Shown here one piece after another: positions 24,436 to 32,867 of a DNA stretch of 64,000 bases. Under the pieces are notes generated by a model. The model did no database searches. It had not been told where the DNA came from and was given only the letters and a program-made list of their open reading frames with translations. How positions within the stretch are numbered: position 1 is the stretch's first letter; each line of letters opens with the position of its first letter. This DNA is from Microbacterium sp. T2.11-28 (GTDB lineage Bacteria; Actinomycetota; Actinomycetes; Actinomycetales; Microbacteriaceae): positions 735,445 to 799,444 of the forward strand of contig NZ_CATNHF010000001.1 in assembly GCF_950097975.1 (NCBI RefSeq). Direction: 5' to 3'. The position numbers and the translations under genes are program-made.

Positions 24436-27315
24436 TCAGCCGATCTCCTCCAGCGTGAGGTCCAGCATGCGCACCACGTACGACGCCTCCTCGCTCGTGA
24501 GGGTGAGCGGCGGCTTGATCTTGAGGACGTTCTGGCGCTCCGACGTGGGCTGCACGATGACGCCGCGCTCCCGCATGCGCTCGCACACCGCGGCCGTCTG
24601 CCACACCGCCGGGGTCAGCGCCTCGCGGTCGGTGACGAGCTCGACCCCCTGATACAGCCCGGTGCCGTGGAGCGCGCCGATGAGCGGATGCCGCTCGGCG
24701 AGCGCCTCCAGGTCGCGCCGCAGCTGGTCGCCGACGACGCGGGCGTTGTCGACCAGCGCTTCGTCCTCGAGCACGTCCAGCACGGCGAGCGCGGCCGCGC
24801 ACGAGGCCGGAGCGCCGCCGGCGGAGGAGAAGAACTGCCCCTCGCGCCCGAGCGCGTCGGCGATCTCGCGACGGGTGATCACGGCGCCGACGGGGTAGGC
24901 GTTGCCGAGGGCCTTGGCCGTCACGACGATGTCGGGCACGGCGCCCTGGTCGAGGAAGCCCCAGAAGGATCGCCCGAGTCGGCCGAGCCCCACCTGCACC
25001 TCGTCGGCGATCGCGAGCCCGCCGGTCTCGCGCACCGCCTCGTAGGCCCCGGCGACGTAGCCCGCGGGCGGGATCACTCCCCCGCCGTTGCCGTGGACCG
25101 GTTCGGCGATGTACGCGGCGGGCGGGCGGCCCGCGTCCACGAGCCCCTGCAGCTGCGCGCGGAGGTCGCGGAGGTACGCCTCCCCGGCGGCGGGCCCGCG
25201 ATGCACCCCGCGGAGGGGGTGCGGGGCGTCGGCGATGTGCACCCAGTCGGGGCGGGAGTCCAGCGCGTGCGGGTTGTCGAAGGCCGAGGTCGACACCGCG
25301 TCCGCCGCGTAGGTCCAGCCGTGATAGCCCTCCCGCACCGCGACGACATCGCGTCGTCCGGTGGCGATCATGGCGAGCCGCAGCGCGAGGTCGACCGCCT
25401 CGGTGCCGCTGTTGACGAGCAGGACGGTGTCGAAGTCGCCAGACGGGATGGTCGCCAGCAGACGCTCGCTGAGCTGCGCGATCTGCGGATACAGGAACCG
25501 CGAGTTGGTGTTGAGGGTGTCCAGCTGCCGCGCCACGGCGGCCGTGAGCCGGGGATGGGCGTGGCCGATGCTCGACACGTTGTTGACCATGTCGAGGTGG
25601 GGACGTCCGGTCGAGTCGATCAGGTGACTGCGCCAGCCGCGGACCATGAGGGGCGGCTGCGCGTAGTAGTGCTCCTGGGCGGCGGCGAACACGCGCGCCT
25701 TCCGCTCCCCCTCGGCGCGCGCCGTCGGCGACGGCGGCAGGGCGGGAAGGCCGACAAGCGCCGCGGGGTCGTGGGTGAGGCGCCGCCAGCCGGTGGCCCA
25801 CGGCTCGGCAGCCCACTCCGGCGGCTGGGGCGCGGCCGCCGGGCTCCACACGACACGCAGGCGCCCGGTGGTGCGCCCGAGCGCCTCGCCGGCGGCGACC
25901 CGGCCGGCGGAGACGCCGGGGGCGATGCCGTGCACCCGCACCGCCGTGCCCGCGAACCCCAGCACGAGAGCGTCGGGCGCGACCTCGGTGACCTCTGAGT
26001 CACAGGGAGCGCGGACGATCGTGCCGGGCGGCAGATCGACGGCCACACCCAGCGGCACATTCGACGGCGGCGCGTCGCCGAGCGGCTGCGCCCGGGTCAG
26101 GTCGGGTCTGCCGTGCGGCAGCGCGACTGCGCCGGAAGGGCTGCGATGCGCGGCGATCAGGCGCTCTCTGGCCCCGTCTCCGTCCCGCCAGACGCCGCCC
26201 GCCATGAGCGGGCTCTCGGGCGCGAGGTCGATCATGACGGCCGCGGCATCGATCATCGGCGTGAACGGCCCGGCCGGCGGCGGTGCGGCGTCGTGGCCCA
26301 GCAGACCCGCGATCGTCGCGGCCGCCAGGTCGATGTCGACCGACACCGCGGTCTCGAACACGCCGAGCTCCTCGGCGAGCCGCTCCTGCACGTAGTCGTT
26401 GTCGGCGTCGAGGGCGCCCTGATGCATGCCGCTGACCACGAGCACGCACCCGCGCAGCACGACCAGCGGCCACAGCGCCGCGACCTCGTCCGGTGTCAGC
26501 GGCACGATCTCGGCGTACGCCTGGACGGCGCTCAGGGCGAGCGCGGCGTCGCCGTCCGCACGGGTGAGCAGCCCCGACGCCGTGACCGCGATCTCGGCCA
26601 CCCGCCAGCCGAGCGCGAGGTCGCCGAAATCGATCACCGCGAGCCGGTCGTCGGCGGTGCGCACCACGTTGTCGGGCGTCAGGTCGCCGTGGATCGGGGC
26701 GACCGGCAGGCCGCTCGCGACCGCCTGCACGCGCTCCCACGCCGTCTCGGCCGCGCGGCGCAGGCGTTCCGCCAGCGCCGTGTCGGTCACGGACGGCAGC
26801 AGCTCGTCGATGACGGCGCGACTGCGGCGCATGTCCCATTGGAGGTGCCGGTCGAGGCCCGGATGGGCGAAGTCGGCGAGCGCCGCATCGAGGCGCGCGC
26901 CGAGGGCGCCGAGGCGCCGCGCGTCGTGGTGGCCTAGCCGCACCGCGTCGGCCAGGGGGACGCCCTCGACGAAGGTGAGCAGCCGTGCGCGGTATGCGGC
27001 GGCAGGGGTGTCGAGCGGCTGGAGCATCGCACCGTCGACCCCCGGCACCGGCTCGGGGGCGAGCACACCGTGCACGGCGAGGTGCTGGAGCCCGCGGGTC
27101 TGCGCCTCGATCTCCTCGGCCCGGAAGACGGGGTTGTCGACCTTGAGCAGGTGGCGCCGACCGTCCGCACCCGCGAGCAGGAAGTTGCGGTCCTGGTTGC
27201 TGCCGAGCTCCGAGACCGAGGCGTCGAGGCCGAACCGCTCCCGCGCGAACGCGGGGATGCCGTCGGCGCCGACGTCGGGGCGGCTCATCCCGTACGACGA
27301 GGGGCTGTCGGACAC
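24436..27315 (-). CDS. Kinase / LytM-like / class-III aminotransferase fusion protein
   Basis: This 959-aa protein has three parts. Residues 1 to about 320 form an APH-type phosphotransferase with PIHGDLTPDNVV near 208 and VIDFGDLALG. Residues about 345-500 form a linker resembling a degenerate M23/LytM domain (PLGVAVDLPPGTIVRAPCDS, VRVHGIAPGVSAGRVAAGEA) without metal-binding His. Residues about 520-959 form a class-III PLP aminotransferase with NSGTEAVDLALRLA, ADEVQVGLGRLG and the PLP lysine near 800 in TAKALGNAYPVGAV. It resembles phosphoethanolamine phospho-lyase/AGXT2-like enzymes, so a kinase feeding an aminotransferase or lyase on an amino-alcohol is plausible. The GTG at 27315 has AGAGAGG upstream; an ATG nine codons later is an alternative. 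Confidence 0.88.
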   Translation of the reverse strand: MSDSPSSYGMSRPDVGADGIPAFARERFGLDASVSELGSNQDRNFLLAGADGRRHLLKVDNPVFRAEEIEAQTRGLQHLAVHGVLAPEPVPGVDGAMLQPLDTPAAAYRARLLTFVEGVPLADAVRLGHHDARRLGALGARLDAALADFAHPGLDRHLQWDMRRSRAVIDELLPSVTDTALAERLRRAAETAWERVQAVASGLPVAPIHGDLTPDNVVRTADDRLAVIDFGDLALGWRVAEIAVTASGLLTRADGDAALALSAVQAYAEIVPLTPDEVAALWPLVVLRGCVLVVSGMHQGALDADNDYVQERLAEELGVFETAVSVDIDLAAATIAGLLGHDAAPPPAGPFTPMIDAAAVMIDLAPESPLMAGGVWRDGDGARERLIAAHRSPSGAVALPHGRPDLTRAQPLGDAPPSNVPLGVAVDLPPGTIVRAPCDSEVTEVAPDALVLGFAGTAVRVHGIAPGVSAGRVAAGEALGRTTGRLRVVWSPAAAPQPPEWAAEPWATGWRRLTHDPAALVGLPALPPSPTARAEGERKARVFAAAQEHYYAQPPLMVRGWRSHLIDSTGRPHLDMVNNVSSIGHAHPRLTAAVARQLDTLNTNSRFLYPQIAQLSERLLATIPSGDFDTVLLVNSGTEAVDLALRLAMIATGRRDVVAVREGYHGWTYAADAVSTSAFDNPHALDSRPDWVHIADAPHPLRGVHRGPAAGEAYLRDLRAQLQGLVDAGRPPAAYIAEPVHGNGGGVIPPAGYVAGAYEAVRETGGLAIADEVQVGLGRLGRSFWGFLDQGAVPDIVVTAKALGNAYPVGAVITRREIADALGREGQFFSSAGGAPASCAAALAVLDVLEDEALVDNARVVGDQLRRDLEALAERHPLIGALHGTGLYQGVELVTDREALTPAVWQTAAVCERMRERGVIVQPTSERQNVLKIKPPLTLTSEEASYVVRMLDLTLEEIG

Positions 27316-27450
27316 GCGGGGACCTCTCTTTCGCAGGCAGCCGGCTGCGCGCCGCCCGCCGGGTGGGGCGTGCGGCCGTGCTGACGTCGATCATGGCACG
27401 GCGCGCGCCGGCACCGACGTCCGGGGGGACGACGGTGCTCCGGTCGCGTG

Positions 27451-29007
27451 TCAGCGGACGCGGGCGGTGGTCTTCGAGGCCTTCGTCACCGTCGCGTAGC
27501 CGGACTTCTTCCCCGTGACCTTCACCGTGATCTTCTTGCCCCGCAGCGACGACGACAGGCTCAGCGTCGAGGTCGTCGCCTTGCTGATGGCCTTCCCATT
27601 CGCGTACCACCGGTAGGTGAACGTCGTCCCCTTCGTCCACGCACCCGGCTTCGCCGTCAGCTTCTTGCCGACCGCGACCGTCCCGCTGATCGACGGCTTC
27701 CCGGCCGTCATCACCTTCGCCGTCGCCGAGGACGTCACCGACCGGGAGGCGTACCCCTTCTTCGACCCCGTCACCTTCACCGAGATCTTCTTGCCAGCCT
27801 GCGCCTTCGTCAGCGTGAACGTCGACCCGGTCGCCTTCGAGATGGCGACGCCGTTCGCGTACCAGCGGTAGGAGAAGGACGTCCCGCGGGACCACGTGCC
27901 GCGCTTCACCGCGAGCGTGCTCCCCACGGCGACCGTCCCCGAGACGGCCGGCTTCGCCGCCACCAGCGTCCCCGCGGCGACCTTGTCGTCCATGGTCCAG
28001 CCGGTGCTCTCCCATGTGTCGTAGGAGTCGGGCGTCTCCGCCGGACGGGTGCGGCCGAAGACGGACACGCTGATCCGCTTGCCGAGCTGCGATGCGGTGA
28101 GGGTGAGCTTCGAGCTCGTCGCTCCGTCGATCGGCACGTCGTCCGCCCGCCACTGGAAACGCACCGTCGTGCCGGCATCCCAGGATCCACGGGCTGCGGT
28201 GAGCGTCTTGCCGACTGCCGGCGTGCCCGTGATCCTCGGGTAGATGAGGACGCCGTCGGCGTAGTCGAAGTCCTGGTCCACGCCGGTGCGCTGCTCGTGG
28301 TCGGCGAGCGTCAGGACGGTGGCCGACTGCGCACTGGGCTTCTGCGACCAGTACACCGCGCGACGGCACGACCACAGCCACTCGTCGCCCACCTCGTACT
28401 CGCCGCAGCCGCCCTCGCCGCCGAACGCGATCGTGTAGTCGTCGGCCGGGAGACCGGCGAGCGTGTACGAGCCGTCGGCATCCACCTCGAAGTCGCACGC
28501 GTTGGCGTCGGTGGTCCGGCCGACCGCGCAGACGGCCGCGATCGCGCTCGGTCCGCCGGAGAGATAGGTGGTGGACACCGTGCCGCTGATCGAGGCGCCG
28601 GTCGCCAGTGTGGCGACGAGTCCGGTGCGCGTGTGGCCTCCGGCGAGGGAGATCGTCGCAGCCGCGTCACGGTCGGGCTTGTCGTCCCACCACTCGGGCA
28701 GGTAGTTCTGACCCTCGCCCGGGGCGAAGGAGATCGTGTAGTCGTCGGACGGAAGGCCCGGGAAGGAGAAGCCGCCCGAGGCGTTCGTGAGGGTGCTCGT
28801 GACATAGCCCCAGCCCCACGACATCTCCGCGTACAGCTCGGCACGAACGCCGGCGATCGGCGCAGCGCCCTCGTCGCGCACCGTGCCCGAGATCGACGCG
28901 GTGTCGGCCGCCGATGCCGCGACCGCCGATCCCGAAACGATCAGCGAGGCCAGTGCGACCGCCGCCACCGTGATGACCGTGGACTTCGCGCGCGCGAGTG
29001 CGTTCAT
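27451..29007 (-). CDS. Secreted repeat protein with carboxypeptidase-regulatory-like and Ig-like repeats
   Basis: The 518-aa product has an N-terminal signal peptide (about 1-36, cleavage near SAVAASAADT). Two prealbumin-like beta-sandwich repeats follow, each with GLP(S/A)DDYTI(S/A)F (about 40-120 and 130-235). Three tandem Ig-like repeats come next, with the motif WxxGT(S/T)FxYRWYANGxAISKAT (about 255-518). There is no LPXTG anchor or transmembrane tail, so it should be released or held non-covalently. Such repeats usually mediate adhesion or carbohydrate binding. The start has GGGGGA ahead of the ATG at 29007. The repeats are also visible in the DNA as about 235-bp imperfect tandem units. 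Confidence 0.82.
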   Translation of the reverse strand: MNALARAKSTVITVAAVALASLIVSGSAVAASAADTASISGTVRDEGAAPIAGVRAELYAEMSWGWGYVTSTLTNASGGFSFPGLPSDDYTISFAPGEGQNYLPEWWDDKPDRDAAATISLAGGHTRTGLVATLATGASISGTVSTTYLSGGPSAIAAVCAVGRTTDANACDFEVDADGSYTLAGLPADDYTIAFGGEGGCGEYEVGDEWLWSCRRAVYWSQKPSAQSATVLTLADHEQRTGVDQDFDYADGVLIYPRITGTPAVGKTLTAARGSWDAGTTVRFQWRADDVPIDGATSSKLTLTASQLGKRISVSVFGRTRPAETPDSYDTWESTGWTMDDKVAAGTLVAAKPAVSGTVAVGSTLAVKRGTWSRGTSFSYRWYANGVAISKATGSTFTLTKAQAGKKISVKVTGSKKGYASRSVTSSATAKVMTAGKPSISGTVAVGKKLTAKPGAWTKGTTFTYRWYANGKAISKATTSTLSLSSSLRGKKITVKVTGKKSGYATVTKASKTTARVR

Positions 29008-29144
29008 TGCTTCCCCCCAGAAGCGGCCGCGCTCCCCAGCAGCGCGCGACAACAGGCTCACGCTATCGGCTGGTCGCGCGCGCCGACAAGCACGGATCCT
29101 CGGCCCGCGGCGGTCGTGCGGCGCGGCCGGTCGCCGCGCGTGGT

Positions 29145-29150
29145 TAGGGT
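29145..29150 (+). promoter_or_regulatory. -10 box of a small membrane protein gene (leaderless)
   Basis: TAGGGT ends 6 nt before the ATG at 29157. Confidence 0.45.
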
Positions 29151-29156
29151 CGAGGG

Positions 29157-29342
29157 ATGCAGGAACTCACCTCTCTCACCACTCTCGTGTCGGCCATGTG
29201 GTTGTCGGTGGCGATCCTCGCCGGCGGGCTGGCCCGCACCCGCAACCGCTCACCCTGGGTCTGGTTCCTCCTGACCGCTTTCCTCGGCCCGATCGCCGCC
29301 TTCCTGCTGGTGGTCTGGCCCCCTCTCCCCGCCCGCCCCTGA
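29157..29342 (+). CDS. Small two-span membrane protein
   Basis: The 61-aa product has two hydrophobic segments (about 8-26 and 34-54) separated by a basic loop RTRNRSP, followed by a Pro-rich end. The GPIAAFLLVVW segment recalls the short PLDc_N-type helical hairpin. Function is unknown. A near-perfect hairpin element follows the stop codon. Confidence 0.6.
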   Translation: MQELTSLTTLVSAMWLSVAILAGGLARTRNRSPWVWFLLTAFLGPIAAFLLVVWPPLPARP

Positions 29343-29365
29343 GCCCCGCCTGGCCCGGCGCTCGG

Positions 29366-29424
29366 CGAATGTGGCGCATCTGGGGGCTCCCCGCGCGATG
29401 TGACGCTCATTTGCGCCACATTCG
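29366..29424. repeat. 13-bp inverted repeat element (CGAATGTGGCGCA / TGCGCCACATTCG)
   Basis: The arms at 29366-29378 and 29412-29424 are perfect complements around a 33-nt loop. A third copy of the core GCGCCACATTCG lies at 29786-29797, after the next gene. The repeated arm suggests a dispersed palindromic element used as a terminator. Confidence 0.6.
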
Positions 29425-29524
29425 TGCGCCCGGATCGAGCCGTCACGGGGATGCTGCGGTCTAGGAGGCATTCATGAGATGCTCTTGTGAACCGGATGGG
29501 CCCTTGAATGAGGAAACGTGTGCG

Positions 29525-29776
29525 ATGGTGAACCCGCTCCTCCCCACGCTGATCGACGTCGTGTGGGCCGGCGTGCTCACGGCCCACGTGTTGCTCGCTG
29601 GCGTTGCGCTGATCGTACTGGTCGCACGTCGACGAACGGAGGGACTCTGGGGCTCGATCTTGCTGATCACACTCGTTCCTCTGGCCGGCCCGGTCGTATG
29701 GCTAGCAAGCCTTCGTGCCATCGGCGCCCGCAGCCCGATGAAAGTGGCGCAGAAGCGGGTCTCCTCGCGCGGTTGA
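29525..29776 (+). CDS. Small membrane protein, PLDc_N-like
   Basis: The 83-aa product has hydrophobic segments at about 10-31 and 42-62 with a GLWGSILLITLVPLAGPVVW stretch resembling the phospholipase-D N-terminal helical hairpin found alone in many actinobacterial proteins. GAGGAAA lies about 10 nt before the ATG at 29525. It is probably related to the 61-aa protein just upstream. Function is unknown. Confidence 0.62.
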   Translation: MVNPLLPTLIDVVWAGVLTAHVLLAGVALIVLVARRRTEGLWGSILLITLVPLAGPVVWLASLRAIGARSPMKVAQKRVSSRG

Positions 29777-29785
29777 CCCTCAGTC

Positions 29786-29797
29786 GCGCCACATTCG
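29786..29797. repeat. Third copy of the GCGCCACATTCG core
   Basis: The 12-base core is identical to the right arm at 29412-29424. A partly complementary GTGGCGCA near 29744 could pair with it across the end of the preceding gene. Confidence 0.45.
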
Positions 29798-29822
29798 CAC
29801 GGCGGAGACGGGCGCGAGCCCG

Positions 29823-30176
29823 TCAGGGGGCGGGGGTGGGGGCGGGGGCGAGGTTCTCACGGGCCCAGGCGCCGAGCTGGTCGAGCACGGGAAGCAGGCG
29901 ACGGCCGGCGTCGGTGAGTTCGTACGCCACCGTGATCGGGGGGCCGGCGTCGACCGCGCGCTCGGCGAGTCCGGCCGCGGTCAGCTCCGCCAGGCGATCC
30001 GACAGCACCGTGTCGCTGATGCCGGACACGGCGCGTCGCAGACCGACGAACGTCGTGGCGCCCGCGCCCAGCGACGACAGGATCATGCCGTTCCACCGCT
30101 TGCCCAGCACCGAGAAGGCGAGCGTCACCGCGGCATCGCACTCAGCGTGCTCACCATTCGTCGTCGACTCGGGCAT
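29823..30176 (-). CDS. HxlR-family winged-helix regulator
   Basis: The 117-aa protein contains AFSVLGKRWNGMILSSLGAG and FVGLRRAVSGISDTVLSDRL, the helix-turn-helix core of HxlR/YodB regulators, and VAYELTDAGRRLLPVL in the wing. One Cys is present (Cys13, in AECDAAV), as in redox- or quinone-sensing members. It is divergent from an azoreductase gene, a pairing known for YodB-type control of azoreductases. TAATCT ends 6 nt before the ATG, suggesting a leaderless mRNA. Confidence 0.9.
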   Translation of the reverse strand: MPESTTNGEHAECDAAVTLAFSVLGKRWNGMILSSLGAGATTFVGLRRAVSGISDTVLSDRLAELTAAGLAERAVDAGPPITVAYELTDAGRRLLPVLDQLGAWARENLAPAPTPAP

Positions 30177-30182
30177 GACCCC

Positions 30183-30188
30183 AGATTA
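30183..30188 (-). promoter_or_regulatory. -10 box of the HxlR gene (leaderless)
   Basis: On the minus strand TAATCT is followed by 6 nt and the ATG at 30176. Confidence 0.5.
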
Positions 30189-30207
30189 CCCGTGCTAGAG
30201 TCTCGCT

Positions 30208-30232
30208 AGTCGCTCTGTTTTTCTTAGCGACT
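30208..30232. promoter_or_regulatory. Inverted repeat AGTCGCT-N11-AGCGACT, candidate HxlR operator
   Basis: Two perfect 7-bp arms (30208-30214, 30226-30232) lie midway between the divergent HxlR and azoreductase genes, 22 nt before the azoreductase ATG. The T-rich centre suits a repressor site. Confidence 0.6.
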
Positions 30233-30254
30233 CGGATTTCTTGATTGGAGTGTC

Positions 30255-30911
30255 ATGTCGCTGTTCCGCCTGGATGCCAGCATCCTCCCCGCGTCGAGCG
30301 CCAGCCGTTCGCTCGCCGACATCGTCGAGCAGGAGTGGGTCGCCGCCCACCCCGACTCGACCGTGACGCGTCGCGACCTCGGCGCCGACCCGGTCCCCGC
30401 GACCGCCTGGGCGGACGTCGTCACCGCGAAGTTCGCCGCGGAGGCCGACCGCACCGACCGTCAGCGCGAGGCGCTGAGCCTCGCGACGACGTTCGCCGAC
30501 GAGCTCATCGCCGCCGACGCGCTGCTGTTCGCCGTGCCGCTCTACAATTACGGCGTCTCGCAGCACTTCAAGGCATGGTTCGACCTGGCCTACACCGACC
30601 CGCGCATCGACCCGCAGGGCACGGCGCTGCGCGGCAAGCCCGCCACTCTCGTCACCGTGCTCGGCGGCAACTACGCACCCGGCACCCCGAAGGAAGGCTG
30701 GGACCACTCGACCGGATGGCTCCGCCGCGTGCTCGAGGACGTCTGGGGCCTCGACCTGCGCGTCGTCGAGCGCCCGTTCACCCTCGTCGGCGTGAACCCG
30801 GCGCTCGATGCCTTCGCGGATGCCGCCGCCGCACTGAAGGCCAAGGCCGAGGTCGAAGCCGTCGCCTACGGCCGCGAGCTCGCCGCCACGAAGGGCGAGT
30901 CGGCCGCCTGA
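30255..30911 (+). CDS. azoR: FMN-dependent NADH:quinone/azo oxidoreductase
   Basis: The 218-aa flavodoxin-fold enzyme begins MSLFRLDASILPASSASRSL (phosphate loop of AzoR/AcpD). It has VPLYNYGVSQHFKAWFDLAY near residue 97 and LVTVLGGNYAPGTPKEGWDH near 135, both part of the flavin site. It should reduce quinones and azo compounds with NADH as an electrophile-stress defence. GGAG precedes the ATG. Control by the divergent HxlR regulator through the inverted repeat at 30208-30232 is likely. Confidence 0.92.
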   Translation: MSLFRLDASILPASSASRSLADIVEQEWVAAHPDSTVTRRDLGADPVPATAWADVVTAKFAAEADRTDRQREALSLATTFADELIAADALLFAVPLYNYGVSQHFKAWFDLAYTDPRIDPQGTALRGKPATLVTVLGGNYAPGTPKEGWDHSTGWLRRVLEDVWGLDLRVVERPFTLVGVNPALDAFADAAAALKAKAEVEAVAYGRELAATKGESAA

Positions 30912-30920
30912 CGCCAGCCG

Positions 30921-30948
30921 GGGCGGCGGTCTTTCACGGCCGCCGCCC
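30921..30948 (+). terminator. GC-rich hairpin after azoR
   Basis: GGGCGGCGG (30921-30929) pairs perfectly with CCGCCGCCC (30940-30948) 9 nt after the stop codon. There is no T tract. Confidence 0.5.
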
Positions 30949-30984
30949 GGGGCGGGCGCGAGGGCGACGGGGTACGGTCCCGGC

Positions 30985-31452
30985 GTGGGGTTCTCCGGGT
31001 ATGGGCTGGCCGTCGGGCTCGCCGTGCTGGCGCCCAGCCTGCTGCTGATCCGGCTCCCGCCGTGCCCGCCTCTTCCCGCCGTGCACGTGCCGGTCGCCCT
31101 GACGTGGCTCGAACGCGCCGGACAGGCCGCCTGCCTAGTCGTGCCCGCGATCACCGCGCCCGGCACCGTCGCCGCAGGCTGGCTGATTCCCCTCGCTATC
31201 GCGCTGGCCGCCTACTACGCGCTCTGGGTGCGCTACCTGCTCACGGGCCGGCCGCTGACAGCGCTCTACGGATCGCTGTGGACTGTGCCCGTCCCGATGG
31301 CGATCCTGCCGGTGATCGTCTTCTTCAGCGCCGCGGGGTGGCTCGGCAACCCCTGGATCGCCGCCTCGTCCGCCGCGCTGGCCGCGGGCCACATCCCCGC
31401 CGCGCTCATCGTCGCCCGAGCGGTCGCGCCGGGGAGAGGCGAGACTGTGTGA
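30985..31452 (+). CDS. Multi-span membrane protein, function unknown
   Basis: The 155-aa product starts at GTG and has about five hydrophobic segments (near 3-22, 44-64, 68-86, 100-119 and 124-146). I recognise no family; the layout resembles small actinobacterial integral membrane proteins. TACGGT ends 6 nt before the GTG, suggesting a leaderless mRNA. The stop lies only 5 nt before the 3' end of tRNA-Arg on the other strand. Confidence 0.65.
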   Translation: MGFSGYGLAVGLAVLAPSLLLIRLPPCPPLPAVHVPVALTWLERAGQAACLVVPAITAPGTVAAGWLIPLAIALAAYYALWVRYLLTGRPLTALYGSLWTVPVPMAILPVIVFFSAAGWLGNPWIAASSAALAAGHIPAALIVARAVAPGRGETV

Positions 31453-31456
31453 GCTG

Positions 31457-31531
31457 TGGTGCCCCTGGAGGGACTCGAACCCCCAACCGTTTCCTTAGGA
31501 CGGAACTGCTCTTCCATTGAGCTACAGAGGC
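31457..31531 (-). tRNA. tRNA-Arg (anticodon CCT)
   Basis: The reverse complement folds as a cloverleaf with acceptor stem GCCTCTG/CAGGGGC, anticodon loop GTCCTAA with CCT, and T loop TTCGAGT. The 3' CCA is encoded (31457-31459), unlike the tRNA-Ala in this window. It decodes AGG. The anticodon stem has one non-canonical pair next to the variable region. Confidence 0.94.
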
Positions 31532-31544
31532 TGGCTCCCCGAGT

Positions 31545-32867
31545 CTATCGGGCGTCGGCGGCGAGGATCTCGGCGTTGAGCGCCTCCTGCCACTCCCGCA
31601 GCGCCCACATCGGGTGATGCGGCGCGGCGTTGGAGCACAGCACCACTCCCCACACGCCGTGCGCGAGGGCCGTCCGCACCCCGTGCTCGGCGAGCGCGCG
31701 GCCGATCCCGCCCTCCTCGAAGTCGCCGTGGAGCGGTGTGTAGCCGACCCACCCCTCCCCGACGATCGCGGGCACCTGCTGCCAGCGCGCCCACCGGGCG
31801 ATGGCGATGGTGCGCGAGGCGATCTCGCGCACCATCACGTGCTCGTAGGGCGGATAGTGCTCGACCAGCCACGCGTCCCACTTCTGCGGGTCGACCCAGT
31901 CGTACCCGTAGACCATCTGGTCGGTGATGACGGTCGCCCGGAACTTCCAGTCCGCCGCACGCCCGTACGCGTCGACAGGCGGTGCGTCGTCACGCAGGAG
32001 CGCACGCAGCTCCGCGTTCGGGAACCCCTCGCTCCCCTCCGAGCGGATGTCGATCCGCTGCTGCAGCGCGTCGAGCACCCCGTAGCTGTACACGTGGAAC
32101 TGCGCGGCGCCGAGCCCCTCAGGGAGGCTGTGCATGTCGAGGTGCGGCGGCTTGCCGTAGCTGGCGGTCACCAGCAGGTCGGGATGCCGCTCCCGCAGCC
32201 ACCGGACCTCGTCCGCTCCCCCGTCCTCGAGCGCCGGCAGGATCGAGAAGTCCACCTCGTTGTGCAGCTCGACGAGGGCGATGCGCGCGCGGTGTCCCTC
32301 GGCCGTGAGCCACTCGATCATCCGGTCCCACGCCCGCGCGAGCAGTCGGTAGCGCTGCTCCAGCGGGACGGCGTCGATCGCCTCGAACCACCGCGGCGAC
32401 GCGGCGAACGCCGGCGACTGCTGGTACTCCCAGCTGGCGAGGATCACCGCGATCCCGTGGCGGGCGGCGGCCTCGAACAGCTCGCGCAGTCTGGCGCGCA
32501 CGTCGATCGTGTACCCGCCGGGGGTGTCGTACCAGCGGGTGCGCTGACCGTAGAAGCCGCCGCCGGGTGCCGCCCCGAGACCTTCGATCTCGAGCGCACC
32601 GGCGAGGTCGTCGAGCCCCAGCCCGCCGAACAGCAGCAGCGGCGCGGCGCAGATCCGGATGGCGTTGTAGCCGAGGCTCGCCGCATCGGCCACGGCCGTA
32701 TCGATGTCCTCGTACGGCTGACCGGGACCGGCCTGCGTGTACCAGGAGAAGTCCCACAGCGTGATCGTCAGCCGCGGCGGCAGGTGCGCGGGCACCGGCC
32801 CGGTGAGGGGCCGTTCGTCACGCTCGATCGTCCCGGAGCCCAGATAGCGGTCAGCCACGGGTTCCAT
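31545..32867 (-). CDS. Cellulase-like glycoside hydrolase (GH5-like clan A barrel)
   Basis: The 440-aa protein is a TIM-barrel glycosidase. ALVELHNEVDFSIL carries an Asn-Glu pair (Glu near 204), the acid/base of clan GH-A. PAIVGEGWVGYTPL carries the likely nucleophile (Glu near 371). ITLWDFSWYTQAGPGQPYED and NAIRICAAPLLLFGG form early barrel strands. There is no signal peptide, so it acts in the cytoplasm on imported oligosaccharides. The ATG at 32867 lies 17 nt inside the end of the DUF5107-TPR gene, so the two are co-translated. The sugar is unknown. Confidence 0.85.
   Translation of the reverse strand: MEPVADRYLGSGTIERDERPLTGPVPAHLPPRLTITLWDFSWYTQAGPGQPYEDIDTAVADAASLGYNAIRICAAPLLLFGGLGLDDLAGALEIEGLGAAPGGGFYGQRTRWYDTPGGYTIDVRARLRELFEAAARHGIAVILASWEYQQSPAFAASPRWFEAIDAVPLEQRYRLLARAWDRMIEWLTAEGHRARIALVELHNEVDFSILPALEDGGADEVRWLRERHPDLLVTASYGKPPHLDMHSLPEGLGAAQFHVYSYGVLDALQQRIDIRSEGSEGFPNAELRALLRDDAPPVDAYGRAADWKFRATVITDQMVYGYDWVDPQKWDAWLVEHYPPYEHVMVREIASRTIAIARWARWQQVPAIVGEGWVGYTPLHGDFEEGGIGRALAEHGVRTALAHGVWGVVLCSNAAPHHPMWALREWQEALNAEILAADAR

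Noticed and set aside
21791..25849. Single 1352-codon minus-strand frame spanning several genes
   Set aside because: It joins the dehydrogenase frame with fragments of the EEP gene and an antisense-like frame of the aminotransferase fusion. Real genes within it have their own starts and a demonstrable frameshift.
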